This document shows, piece by piece, positions 1-7,916 of a DNA stretch of 64,000 bases. The notes under the pieces are model-generated. The model was not told the origin of the DNA. It saw only the letters and a list, made by a program, of their open reading frames with translations, and made no database searches. The position numbers and the translations under genes were made by a program. Every line of letters begins with the position of its first letter. The first letter of the stretch is position 1. Origin of the DNA: SAR202 cluster bacterium Casp-Chloro-G4 (lineage in GTDB: Bacteria > Chloroflexota > Dehalococcoidia > Lucifugimonadales > JADFKI01); the NCBI GenBank assembly GCA_002816705.1, contig MUCK01000017.1, positions 1 to 64,000 of the forward strand, written 5' to 3'.

Positions 1-261
1 GAGACGGACGACGCGTTTACCCTGCTTACCCAGATCAACCAGTAGAGCGTTGATATCGGCTTGACGATTGTCGCTTCTGCCAGGAATCTTGCCGACGTCG
101 ATAATTTCAGCCGCTGGAGAGGCGTGTTGCATGAGACGCCTGTCCACCAGCCGGTCGTGCACGATAACCTCTGCCGATTGGATCAGGCCTAGCCCCTTCA
201 CGGTAATAAGGCCAGGGTCTCCAGGGCCTGCGCCCACAAGATAAACTATTCCCAGTGTCAT
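1..261 (-). CDS. cobA: Uroporphyrinogen-III C-methyltransferase, N-terminal part (cut by window edge)
   Basis: The first 87 codons of a protein whose remainder lies beyond the left edge. Reading from the ATG at 261 gives MTLGIVYLVGAGPGDPGLIT, the SAM-binding signature of tetrapyrrole methylases, followed by VIVHDRLVD, typical of the SUMT family. The enzyme methylates uroporphyrinogen III at C2 and C7 to give precorrin-2, the branch point to siroheme and cobalamin. Its ATG overlaps the hemC stop as ATGA, so translational coupling is likely. Whether a HemD domain is fused at the C-terminus, as in many Gram-positive-type genomes, cannot be seen here. Confidence 0.93.
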   Translation of the reverse strand, partial: MTLGIVYLVGAGPGDPGLITVKGLGLIQSAEVIVHDRLVDRRLMQHASPAAEIIDVGKIPGRSDNRQADINALLVDLGKQGKRVVRL

Positions 262-1178
262 TTTTTCTCTATGATTTCCTTGGCGCCCCGTTCCATTAAT
301 TGGGCCGCCAATACCTCTCCGGCACGTTCCGGGTTTGAGGTCTCGAATGTACCTTCAGTCTGAATCATATCGGTCCCGTCGGGGCTAGAGGCCATTGCAG
401 AAATTTTCAGAGAATCACCGTCGATGATCGCAAATGCCGCTACCGGCACGGTACAGCCGCCGCCCATAGCCTGAAGGAAGGCTCGCTCTGCGCGGACCGC
501 CTGGCTGCTGGGAGTGTGCTCTATAGCTTTCAGTAAAATCATGAGGGCTTCATCGCCTGATCGGGTTTCGATAGCTAGGGCGCCCTGCCCCACGTCGGGT
601 ATGCAGATTTCGGGTGACAGGTAGCCGCTTATCTCAGAAGCCCGGCCCAATCGAATTATGCCCGCGGCGGCCAACACGACACCGTCGTAGCCGTCGGTGC
701 CAGACTTTTCCATGCGAGTGCCAACGTTGCCCCTCACGGGTAGGAACTCTAGATCAGGTCTGCGTGCCTTTAGTTGGGCTACCCTACGTGGACTGCTAGT
801 ACCCAGTGTGGCCCCGGAAGGCAGGTCCTCGAAGGACGCGCCCCAGCGGTTAACGATTACGTCTCGGGCGTCCTGTCTTTCGGTGAACGCGGCAATGATA
901 AGTCCTAGAGGTAGCCCTGCGGGCAAGTCTTTGGCACTGTGCACGGCGAAATCTATCTCGCCAGATAACAGAGCCGCCTCGATATCCTTAACAAACATGC
1001 CCCTGTCCATACTCAATAGGGGATCCGTTTTGTTACGGTCCCCCCTTGTGGACAGGGGCACGATTTCAAACTGGGTATCCGGGTGCACCGCATTGAGCCG
1101 GCCTATGACCTCTTCGGTCTGCGCTAGCGCAAGAGGGCTCGATCTGGAGCCTACAACGACCCGTTTAATAGCTGTCAC
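258..1178 (-). CDS. hemC: Hydroxymethylbilane synthase (porphobilinogen deaminase)
   Basis: Cytosolic enzyme that polymerises four porphobilinogens into hydroxymethylbilane. The 306-aa length is normal. The sequence starts with VVGSRSSPLALAQ and carries the substrate/cofactor-binding arginines (TSSPRR near 128-132, PVRGNVGTR near 147-155). GGGCTVPVAA holds Cys242, the residue that anchors the dipyrromethane cofactor. The start is GTG at 1178, with a weak AAAGAG about 10 bases upstream. The gene sits 16 bp after the precorrin-2 dehydrogenase gene and overlaps cobA by ATGA, in one minus-strand tetrapyrrole operon. Confidence 0.97.
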   Translation of the reverse strand: MTAIKRVVVGSRSSPLALAQTEEVIGRLNAVHPDTQFEIVPLSTRGDRNKTDPLLSMDRGMFVKDIEAALLSGEIDFAVHSAKDLPAGLPLGLIIAAFTERQDARDVIVNRWGASFEDLPSGATLGTSSPRRVAQLKARRPDLEFLPVRGNVGTRMEKSGTDGYDGVVLAAAGIIRLGRASEISGYLSPEICIPDVGQGALAIETRSGDEALMILLKAIEHTPSSQAVRAERAFLQAMGGGCTVPVAAFAIIDGDSLKISAMASSPDGTDMIQTEGTFETSNPERAGEVLAAQLMERGAKEIIEKK

Positions 1179-1194
1179 CAGAAGACTCTTTAAA

Positions 1195-1941
1195 TTAGAC
1201 CGTGGCCTTCTTGTCCGAGCCAGTAGCGGAAAGAACTACTTCCTTCTTCTCTTCCCACATCTTGCAGACTCCGTCGCTGCAGTCGCAGGTGGTGCCTTTC
1301 ATCAAGTCCGCCATCAGGATTGCCCTGGCCTCATCGTACTTGCCGCCCATCACCATATCCACCAGGCTATCGGTGATGCATGACTGCCAGTGGTCGGTAA
1401 GCAAAGTAATGCCCTTGCTCCGAATCTCGGCGCGGGCGTCGGCCAGCAAGGGAGCAAGCTCAGCGTAGTCCATAAGGGGGTGGGTTGACTCAATCTGGCT
1501 ACCGTTTAGCAGTTCTCGGAACTTGCGCGCCAAGGCAGGGCTGGCCCCGCCTGTGGATGCGGCGATAGTCACGTCGCCTCGTCGCGCAATGGCCGGCGCT
1601 ATGAAGGTGCAGAGGTGAGTTACGTCCACAACGTTGAGCAGAACGTTAAGCTCTTGGGCCTCTGCCGCGATTTGTCGATTGACCTCATTGTTGTCAGTGG
1701 ATGCTATGGCGATGAAGGCGCCGGCAAGGTCACCCTTCTGGTACTCGCGTTGATGCCAGACCAGCTTGTCGTTATCTGCCAGTTCCTGAACGCCTTGGTT
1801 GACTTCAGGGCTAATGACTTCGACCTTGGCGTCGCAGTCGAGAAGCTTGTGAACCTTTTCTTCGCCAATATTGCCGCCACCAATAATAATGCAGTTGCGG
1901 CCCTTAACATCAATGAAAACCGGGTAGTACGTAGTAGGCAC
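1195..1941 (-). CDS. Precorrin-2 dehydrogenase (SirC/CysG-B type) with Cys-containing tail
   Basis: NAD-dependent oxidation of precorrin-2 to sirohydrochlorin, the step before iron insertion. Residues 14-30 form the Rossmann motif (CIIIGGGNIGEEKV), and ASTGGASPALARKFRE near 128-143 is the conserved SirC/Met8 segment. At 248 aa it is longer than the usual 200-220 aa. The additional C-terminus carries cysteines 219, 221 and 226 (CDCSDGVC) and a charged end; this tail is not part of the catalytic fold and might bind metal. The start is GTG at 1941, with a good AGAGGAGA ribosome-binding site. It lies between the decarboxylase-like gene and hemC. Whether it also acts as a ferrochelatase, as Met8 does, is open. 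Confidence 0.9.
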   Translation of the reverse strand: MPTTYYPVFIDVKGRNCIIIGGGNIGEEKVHKLLDCDAKVEVISPEVNQGVQELADNDKLVWHQREYQKGDLAGAFIAIASTDNNEVNRQIAAEAQELNVLLNVVDVTHLCTFIAPAIARRGDVTIAASTGGASPALARKFRELLNGSQIESTHPLMDYAELAPLLADARAEIRSKGITLLTDHWQSCITDSLVDMVMGGKYDEARAILMADLMKGTTCDCSDGVCKMWEEKKEVVLSATGSDKKATV

Positions 1942-1962
1942 TATCTCTCCTCTGTGGCTGTT

Positions 1963-2985
1963 CTAAACGAAATATCTTACGCGAGTCTTCTTGTATTCAC
2001 GCGTACTGTAAAGCAACTGGTATTCACTTATTCCAGTGGCCTCGGATATATCCTTGGCAACCTCTTCACACTGGTCCTGTGAGGTTGCGTGAATCATCGT
2101 GAAGTGGGTGTAATCCCAGTCGGGGAATGTGGGCCTCTCATAGCAGTGCGTCACCCAACGGGACTGGGCCATGAGGTTGCCGACCTCGACCGCACGCTCT
2201 GACGGAACCTTCCATACGGCCATGGCATTAGAGCCGAAGCCCGCCCGCCTGTGGTGCAGCACCGCGCTGAAACGGCGCATCATCCCGCGTTTCTGAAAAT
2301 CTTCTGCAGCATCGAAAAGCTCCTGCAACGAAATGCCCAGCTTATCAGCCATAGTATTAAACGGCTGGGGCACAACTTCGATGTCCTCTTGCAGCTCGCG
2401 GACGACGTTGATATCGAAGTCTGAAAGAGTTTCCGCCGTATTCCAGTTATCGCCGACTGTCTTATCGTTGTAACCGTCGGGACTGTAATACACTTTGGCG
2501 TCGCCCTCTTGTTTGACCATGTCGAAATTGACGCCTATCTTGAAGAACTTAATCGTCGGCATCATGCGGACCGACTCTGCGCCGGTCGTCTCGGCCATAC
2601 CGTCGATGGTCTCTTTCAAGTCCTCATAAGGTGGGACCGCCAGTGTGAACCAGAGGTTGAACTGGCCGTTGCGCGCATAGTTGTGACTCACGCCTGGATG
2701 GGCATTAACCACCTGTGCGCCGGAATCCAGCTTGTCTTCAGGTAGACGCATCGCCACTAGCGTCGTCTTGTAGCCCAAACGCCTCGTGTCGAAAATAGCG
2801 CTTATCTGTCGGACCACGTTCTTTTCTTTTAGGTCCTTGATTCGCTCGATGACATCATCTTCCGAGGTGTTCATCTCTTCCGCGATACTCGCGAAGGGTC
2901 TTTCGACCAGCGGGAATTGAGTCTGAATAATGTTCAGAATCTGCCTGTCTGTAAGCTCCATTGTGGATGTCATATCAACACTCAC
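1963..2985 (-). CDS. Fused siroheme decarboxylase (AhbA-AhbB / NirDL-like)
   Basis: A 340-aa protein of two tandem Lrp/AsnC-like halves, about residues 8-165 and 185-340. Each half has an N-terminal winged-helix-like segment followed by an alpha-beta (RAM-like) domain. The second half contains RRFSAVLHHRRAGFGSNAM and YTHFTMIHA, typical of AhbB/NirL; the first has QISAIFDTRRLGYKTT. The family decarboxylates siroheme to didecarboxysiroheme in the alternative haem route, or for haem d1. AhbA and AhbB are often separate genes, so this is a natural fusion. The operon context (SirC, HemC, CobA) supports a tetrapyrrole enzyme rather than a transcription regulator. Start is GTG 2985 or ATG 2973; neither has a strong ribosome-binding site. 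Confidence 0.85.
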   Translation of the reverse strand: MSVDMTSTMELTDRQILNIIQTQFPLVERPFASIAEEMNTSEDDVIERIKDLKEKNVVRQISAIFDTRRLGYKTTLVAMRLPEDKLDSGAQVVNAHPGVSHNYARNGQFNLWFTLAVPPYEDLKETIDGMAETTGAESVRMMPTIKFFKIGVNFDMVKQEGDAKVYYSPDGYNDKTVGDNWNTAETLSDFDINVVRELQEDIEVVPQPFNTMADKLGISLQELFDAAEDFQKRGMMRRFSAVLHHRRAGFGSNAMAVWKVPSERAVEVGNLMAQSRWVTHCYERPTFPDWDYTHFTMIHATSQDQCEEVAKDISEATGISEYQLLYSTREYKKTRVRYFV

Positions 2986-3021
2986 TAATTAGATAATAGC
3001 CAACGGTCATGCCATGAAGTC

Positions 3022-3050
3022 AGGTTAGCATGGCCATATTGAAGGGTCAA
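3022..3050 (-). promoter_or_regulatory. Candidate sigma-70 promoter of the tetrapyrrole operon
   Basis: On the minus strand TTGACC (3050-3045) is followed after exactly 17 bases by TAACCT (3027-3022), about 40 bases before the first gene start. The -35 is near consensus and the -10 is weak. Confidence 0.4.
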
Positions 3051-3094
3051 TGAATCTAGAAGGCACCGGAGCGCCCGCAATTGAGATTCGACCT

Positions 3095-3123
3095 TTGCGG
3101 CGCAACGTGTACCATTATTATAA
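3095..3123 (+). promoter_or_regulatory. Candidate sigma-70 promoter of pcm
   Basis: TTGCGG (3095-3100), a 17-base spacer and TTATAA (3118-3123) lie about 57 bases upstream of the pcm ATG. Together with the minus-strand promoter this makes a divergent promoter region at 2986-3180. Confidence 0.35.
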
Positions 3124-3180
3124 ACGGTTCCAAAGACCGAATATCAACGAATTCGTTGTTTTATAGCAAGAAACGGTGGA

Positions 3181-3837
3181 ATGTTGGAAAAGGCAAGGCA
3201 ACGCCTGCTACGTGACCTGTCTACTCGCGTGGAAGACCAGGGGATCATCCAGGCCATGGGCAGGGTTCCCAGGGAACAATTCGTACCCGCAGAGTTAGCC
3301 CACGAGGCTTACGAGGACGTTCCATTACCCATGGGCGAAGGCCAGACCATATCCCAGCCTACCATGGTCGCCATTATGGTCAGCGCCCTGGAACTTCGGC
3401 GCTCCGACAAGGTGCTGGAGATTGGCACAGGCAGCGGATATCAGACGGCTATTCTCTCAATCCTAGCGCGAGATGTCGTCAGCGTCGAGAGGATTTTCTC
3501 ACTGGCGAGCGCGGCCAGAGAGCGACTATCTGCATTGGGTTACAACAACGTAACGGTGCATGATGCAGAGGAAGAGCTTGGCTATCTTCCGGAAGCGCCC
3601 TACGACGCTATAGTAGTCTCAGCTGGAGCGCCGAGACTGCCCCGAAAGCTAATCATGGAGCAGTTGGCCAATCGGGGACGCCTGGTTGTTCCCGTTGGGT
3701 CCCTGGAAGCTCAGGAGTTGATGAAGGCGGTCAGGACGCCTGAGGGCTTCTCGGTAAAAAGCTTGGGAGGCTGCCGATTCGTGCCGCTCATAGGGGCGGA
3801 CGCCTGGTCGGAGGCAGAGTCAGACCTCGAGGCTTAG
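3181..3837 (+). CDS. pcm: Protein-L-isoaspartate O-methyltransferase
   Basis: SAM-dependent repair methyltransferase acting on isoaspartyl residues in damaged proteins. The 218-aa length is typical. MGEGQTISQPTMVAIM near residues 51-66 is the family's substrate-side signature, and VLEIGTGSGYQTAIL near 79-93 is the SAM-binding motif I. DAIVVSAGAPRLP follows as the post-motif strand. A GGTGG lies directly before the ATG, which is closer than usual. It is the first gene of the plus-strand run and is separated by about 115 bases from gatB, so it is probably transcribed from the divergent region upstream. Confidence 0.95.
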   Translation: MLEKARQRLLRDLSTRVEDQGIIQAMGRVPREQFVPAELAHEAYEDVPLPMGEGQTISQPTMVAIMVSALELRRSDKVLEIGTGSGYQTAILSILARDVVSVERIFSLASAARERLSALGYNNVTVHDAEEELGYLPEAPYDAIVVSAGAPRLPRKLIMEQLANRGRLVVPVGSLEAQELMKAVRTPEGFSVKSLGGCRFVPLIGADAWSEAESDLEA

Positions 3838-3952
3838 TTGAAGCTAAATGCTGAAGCGCGACCCTGTTGTAACATAGTAATGCGTTTCTTATACTACGAT
3901 TTGCAACCTTTGGAGATGCCATTACTGCGCTGCTAGTGCGGCTGCTGGAATT

Positions 3953-5440
3953 GTGAGAACTGATTATATGGATTACGAGATTGTCGTTGGACTAGAGGTC
4001 CACTCTCAGCTTCTGACCCAAAGCAAGATGTTCTGCTCTTGTAGCGCAGGCTACCAGGGCGAGGAGCACAACACGACTGTTTGCCCTGTCTGCATGGGCA
4101 TGCCCGGTGTGCTCCCGGTGATTAATCGACAGGCCATTGAATACATCATCAAGACGGGCCTTGCGTTGGGTTGCACCATAGCCCACCACACCAAGTTCGA
4201 TCGCAAGAATTACCCCTACCCAGACCTCATGAAGGGCTACCAGATTTCTCAGTACGATCTCCCCGTGGCGTCGAATGGTCATCTGACGCTGGAGACAGAC
4301 GAGGGCGAAAAGGTCATTGGCATCACCCGTGTTCACATGGAGGAGGACGTGGCCAAGCTCTTCCACAGGTCGGAGGAGTTCGGGGAGGGTTATAGCCTTC
4401 TCGACATTAACCGGGCGGGCGTGCCGCTTATGGAAATCGTTAGTGAGCCGGACATGCGCAGCCCAGAAGATGCTCGAAATTACCTGACGCGGCTCCAGTC
4501 AATCCTGCGTTACATTGGCGTAAGCAGTGCCAATATGGAGGAGGGCAACTTCCGTTGCGACGCTAACATCAGCGTGCGTCCCGTGGGTGCCGAGAAACTG
4601 GGTTCCAAGGTAGAAATAAAGAACATGAACAGCTTTAGGGCGGTGTTCCGTGCCTTGGAGTACGAAGCGGTACGCCAGGTTAAGGCCGTTAAGGAAGGCG
4701 AGCGCATTGTTCAGGAGACCCGAGGCTGGGACGAGGCCAACGGGCGCACATTTTCACAAAGAATTAAGGAGGAGGAAAACGACTACCGCTATTTCCCTGA
4801 GCCGGACCTTCCACCCCTAGAGATCAGCGACAAGTGGATTGATGAGATCGAGCGCACTCTACCGGAGCTACCCCAGGCCCGACTTCACAGGTTCACCGAC
4901 CAGTTCGGTCTGTCGGCCTACGACGCCAGCCTGCTGACTGGTAACCAGCAGACTGCCGATTACTTTGAGTCCGTGGTTAAGGCGAAGAAACCAGGTGCCG
5001 ATGAGCAGGTAAAATTCGCCAAGTCTGTTAGCAACTGGATACTGGTGGAGTTATGGCGATTGTTGAATCAGTCCGGTGACGATATCCAGTCTGTGAAGAT
5101 TGGGCCAGCCGATATGGTTGCCCTCATCGATATGGTGGACTCGGGGCAATTCAGCAGCAATATGGCCAAGACCGTGTTCGAAGAGATGTTTAACACTGGC
5201 CAGGCCCCTGGTTACATAGCAGAAGAGAAGGGGCTCGTACAGATCAGGGATCATGGAGCCATCAACGAGGCGATCGATGAGGCCATTTCCAGCAATCCCG
5301 ACCCGGTGGCGGAATACCTGGGAGGCAAAGACCAGGCCATTCGATTCCTTCTAGGGCAGGTAATGAAGATTACACGCGGAAACGCCAATCCACAGCTCGC
5401 CAACGAGCTTCTCAAGGAGAAGCTGGATTCGCTAAAATAA
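3953..5440 (+). CDS. gatB: Aspartyl/glutamyl-tRNA(Asn/Gln) amidotransferase subunit B
   Basis: The tRNA-binding kinase-like subunit of the GatCAB complex, which converts Glu-tRNA(Gln) (and Asp-tRNA(Asn)) to the amidated forms. The N-terminus has YEIVVGLEVHSQL, then zinc-site cysteines (MFCSCSAGY and VCPVCMGMPG). DRKNYPYPDLMKGYQISQ near 79-96 is the family signature. The C-terminal part is the YqeY-like tail domain. At 495 aa it is complete. GTG 3953 or ATG 3968 may be the start; GGA six bases before the GTG slightly favours the former. gatA and gatC are not in the window. The YvcK-like gene follows after 4 bases. Confidence 0.97.
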   Translation: MRTDYMDYEIVVGLEVHSQLLTQSKMFCSCSAGYQGEEHNTTVCPVCMGMPGVLPVINRQAIEYIIKTGLALGCTIAHHTKFDRKNYPYPDLMKGYQISQYDLPVASNGHLTLETDEGEKVIGITRVHMEEDVAKLFHRSEEFGEGYSLLDINRAGVPLMEIVSEPDMRSPEDARNYLTRLQSILRYIGVSSANMEEGNFRCDANISVRPVGAEKLGSKVEIKNMNSFRAVFRALEYEAVRQVKAVKEGERIVQETRGWDEANGRTFSQRIKEEENDYRYFPEPDLPPLEISDKWIDEIERTLPELPQARLHRFTDQFGLSAYDASLLTGNQQTADYFESVVKAKKPGADEQVKFAKSVSNWILVELWRLLNQSGDDIQSVKIGPADMVALIDMVDSGQFSSNMAKTVFEEMFNTGQAPGYIAEEKGLVQIRDHGAINEAIDEAISSNPDPVAEYLGGKDQAIRFLLGQVMKITRGNANPQLANELLKEKLDSLK

Positions 5441-5444
5441 CGCG

Positions 5445-6776
5445 ATGAATGGCAATAGGCAGACGCCCAGAGTACCCAATGGTAACGGCAATGGAACCCC
5501 CTCTAGTAGCCTGTCGAATATTCTCAGGCTGTTGGTTCCGGGACTCGGCATCAAACGCTGGATGCTCCTTGGTGCGGCAGGCATATCCATATGCTCCATC
5601 GGCATCGCATACCTGCTGCGAAAATTCCTCGCCTTAGGATTCCCCGATTTTCTTCCAGGTTACTTTGAGGGCGCTCTCCTCATGGGCGGCGGAATAATGA
5701 TAATGTTGCTGGCCGCGTACGGCCTCTACCGGTCCGTAGGTCCACTCATACTTCAGTCTCCGTCCATTCATGGCATCGCCAACACAATCTATACCCGCCG
5801 CTCCCTGGGCAGAGGGCCACGGATTGTAACTATTGGCGGTGGCACCGGCCTTTCGGTTCTCCTGCGCGGCCTCAAAGCCTACACCGACAACATTACGGCA
5901 ATCGTAACTGTGGGCGACGACGGCGGCAGTTCAGGTCGATTACGCAGGGACTTTGGCGTTCTGCCCCCGGGTGACTTCCGCAACTGTCTTGTGGCTTTGG
6001 CAGACGACGAATCCTTAGTTTCGGAGCTGTTCCAGTACAGGTTTGACCAGGGCGACGGCCTAAAAGGACACAGCTTTGGGAACCTGTTCATCGCCGCGCT
6101 GACCAATATTACCGATAGTTTTGAGCAAGCTCTGTTGGAGTCCAGCCGGGTTTTGGCAATACACGGCCGCATCGTTCCGACGACGACGGCCAACCTCCAG
6201 CTATCCGCAAAGCTCACTGACGGCACAATAGTGGAAGGCGAATCAAAAATATCCGAAGCGGGCGGGCAGATAGAGCGTCTTATGATCAACCCCCCGGACG
6301 CTGCTGCACATGAACTGGCCCTGAACGCCGTTCAGAATGCCGATCTGATAGTGATAGGACCTGGAAGTCTTTACACCAGTATATTGCCTAACTTGATGGT
6401 CAAAGGCTTTACGCAAGCCATCAGCAAAGCCGCAGCGCACAAGGTCTATGTATGCAACGTCGCCACCCAGAAGGGTGAGACGGAAGGCTACACGGTCGCC
6501 GATCACCACGAGGCTCTCAAGAGGCATACGTCCGACGACATTGTTGACTACGTGGTCGCTAACAAGCGCCCGGTGGAATTAGGCCCTCAGTTTTTCGGGA
6601 CGCCGGTTGTTCACGACGGCACCCCGCTTGAGCATGCCAGGGTTGTCCTTGCCGAGCTAACTTCCACTGAACATCCGGTGCGGCATGACTCGGATAAGCT
6701 AGCGCAGGCCATTATGGATGTGTATGATAATGGCAGTAGGCTGCAGTCATTAATAAAGGCTGGCCTTTCCATTTAA
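5445..6776 (+). CDS. Membrane-anchored YvcK/CofD-like gluconeogenesis factor
   Basis: A 443-aa protein with two parts. Residues 1-110 hold a low-complexity N-terminus and two transmembrane segments (about 38-60 and 76-95). From about residue 126 the CofD/YvcK fold begins: VTIGGGTGLSVLLRGLK, then VGDDGGSSGRLRRDFG and LPPGDFRNCLVALAD. YvcK proteins bind UDP-sugars and affect cell-wall precursor and carbon balance; they do not make F420. The two-helix anchor, unlike the soluble Bacillus form, would place it at the membrane. It follows gatB by 4 bases and precedes secG, so it is part of one operon. Confidence 0.9.
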   Translation: MNGNRQTPRVPNGNGNGTPSSSLSNILRLLVPGLGIKRWMLLGAAGISICSIGIAYLLRKFLALGFPDFLPGYFEGALLMGGGIMIMLLAAYGLYRSVGPLILQSPSIHGIANTIYTRRSLGRGPRIVTIGGGTGLSVLLRGLKAYTDNITAIVTVGDDGGSSGRLRRDFGVLPPGDFRNCLVALADDESLVSELFQYRFDQGDGLKGHSFGNLFIAALTNITDSFEQALLESSRVLAIHGRIVPTTTANLQLSAKLTDGTIVEGESKISEAGGQIERLMINPPDAAAHELALNAVQNADLIVIGPGSLYTSILPNLMVKGFTQAISKAAAHKVYVCNVATQKGETEGYTVADHHEALKRHTSDDIVDYVVANKRPVELGPQFFGTPVVHDGTPLEHARVVLAELTSTEHPVRHDSDKLAQAIMDVYDNGSRLQSLIKAGLSI

Positions 6777-6803
6777 ATACAGAATTCTCCAAGAGGCTAG
6801 CCG

Positions 6804-7040
6804 ATGGCAGTAGTCAACATAATCCAAATACTTGTATCCGTAATTCTCATCGCCGTCATACTCATTCAGATAAAGGGCCAGGGTTCCGGATTCTTCGGCG
6901 CGGCAGAGAGCTCATACCACACCCGCAGGGGTATGGAAAAAACCCTTTTCCAATTCACGATTTTCATGGTAGTGGTGTTCATCGGCATTTCCATCGTTAG
7001 CGTCAGATTCAACAACTTCCTCACCGGCGCCGGTTCCTAG
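6804..7040 (+). CDS. secG: Preprotein translocase subunit SecG
   Basis: A small (78 aa) two-helix inner-membrane protein that helps the SecYEG channel. Helices lie at about residues 4-22 and 51-69. The conserved linker IKGQGSGFFGAAES is present between them, with GMEK before helix 2. A ribosome-binding site (AAGAGG) precedes the ATG at about 8 bases. It sits between the yvcK-like gene (27-base gap) and the SAM hydrolase (19-base gap) on the same strand. Confidence 0.93.
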   Translation: MAVVNIIQILVSVILIAVILIQIKGQGSGFFGAAESSYHTRRGMEKTLFQFTIFMVVVFIGISIVSVRFNNFLTGAGS

Positions 7041-7059
7041 GACCCGCTAAAATCCGGTT

Positions 7060-7914
7060 ATGTCGCCACCACTAATCACCCTCACCTCTGATTTTGGGAT
7101 GAGCGACGGAAACGTCGCCACTATGAAGGGCGTTATACTCAGCATCTGCCCTGACGTGCGGTTGATTGACATCTCCCACGGCATACCGGCTCAGAACATT
7201 AACCATGCGGCCTTCGTGTTGGGAACGACCTACAAGCACCTTCCTGGTTCGGCAATCCATCTAGCGGTTGTTGACCCAGGCGTTGGGACGTCTCGACATC
7301 CAATCCTCCTGGTAACGCCACACGGCTCATTCATTGGGCCAGACAACGGCCTGTTTTCTTACATACTCGCTGCCAATGGGGCTACCATGGCAGAAGCACC
7401 AAGGCCTGGCGCTCATGTGCTAGACCATGTCCAGGTTAACGTACCACCCGATTGTCAGGCGTTCCTTCTTAACCGCGCCGAGTACTGGATGGAGCCTGTC
7501 AGCGATACGTTTCACGGCAGAGATATCTTTGCTCCTGCTGCGGGACATTTGGCGGCAGGCGTACTGGCGGGCGATCTGGGCTCCGTGTTGACGACGCTGA
7601 GGTCCAATTACTTCCCTCCGAACAGGGTCAGTAACGGTCGAATGGACGGGTACGTCATCCACGTAGATAGGTTCGGAAACCTGGTGACGGATCTTGTCTT
7701 GAAGGAGCCTGTGGATTTGGCCATGCAGGTCGAAATCAGAGGTCAGCGCATCAAGGGCATCAGCCGCACCTACCAGGGTGGGAACGGGCTACTGGCCATC
7801 AATGGCAGTCACGGCTTCCTGGAGATCGCATATAGAAATGATGATGCGTCGAGGCTCGTGGGCGCCGGAGTCGGCACACAGGTCACGGCCTGGTACACCG
7901 ACGACAGTCGTTAG
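7060..7914 (+). CDS. SAM hydroxide adenosyltransferase (DUF62 family)
   Basis: The 284-aa protein belongs to the fluorinase/chlorinase/DUF62 family. ITLTSDFGMSDGNVATMKG at the N-terminus, DPGVGTSRHP near 70, GPDNGLFSYI near 91 and FHGRDIFAPAAGHLA near 148-162 are family motifs. Most chromosomal members hydrolyse S-adenosylmethionine to adenosine and methionine using water or hydroxide instead of halide. The physiological role of that reaction is unclear. It lacks a strong ribosome-binding site and is probably read from the secG transcript. Its stop is only 2 bases from the stop of the convergent FAD oxidase. Confidence 0.88.
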   Translation: MSPPLITLTSDFGMSDGNVATMKGVILSICPDVRLIDISHGIPAQNINHAAFVLGTTYKHLPGSAIHLAVVDPGVGTSRHPILLVTPHGSFIGPDNGLFSYILAANGATMAEAPRPGAHVLDHVQVNVPPDCQAFLLNRAEYWMEPVSDTFHGRDIFAPAAGHLAAGVLAGDLGSVLTTLRSNYFPPNRVSNGRMDGYVIHVDRFGNLVTDLVLKEPVDLAMQVEIRGQRIKGISRTYQGGNGLLAINGSHGFLEIAYRNDDASRLVGAGVGTQVTAWYTDDSR

Positions 7915-7916
7915 TT

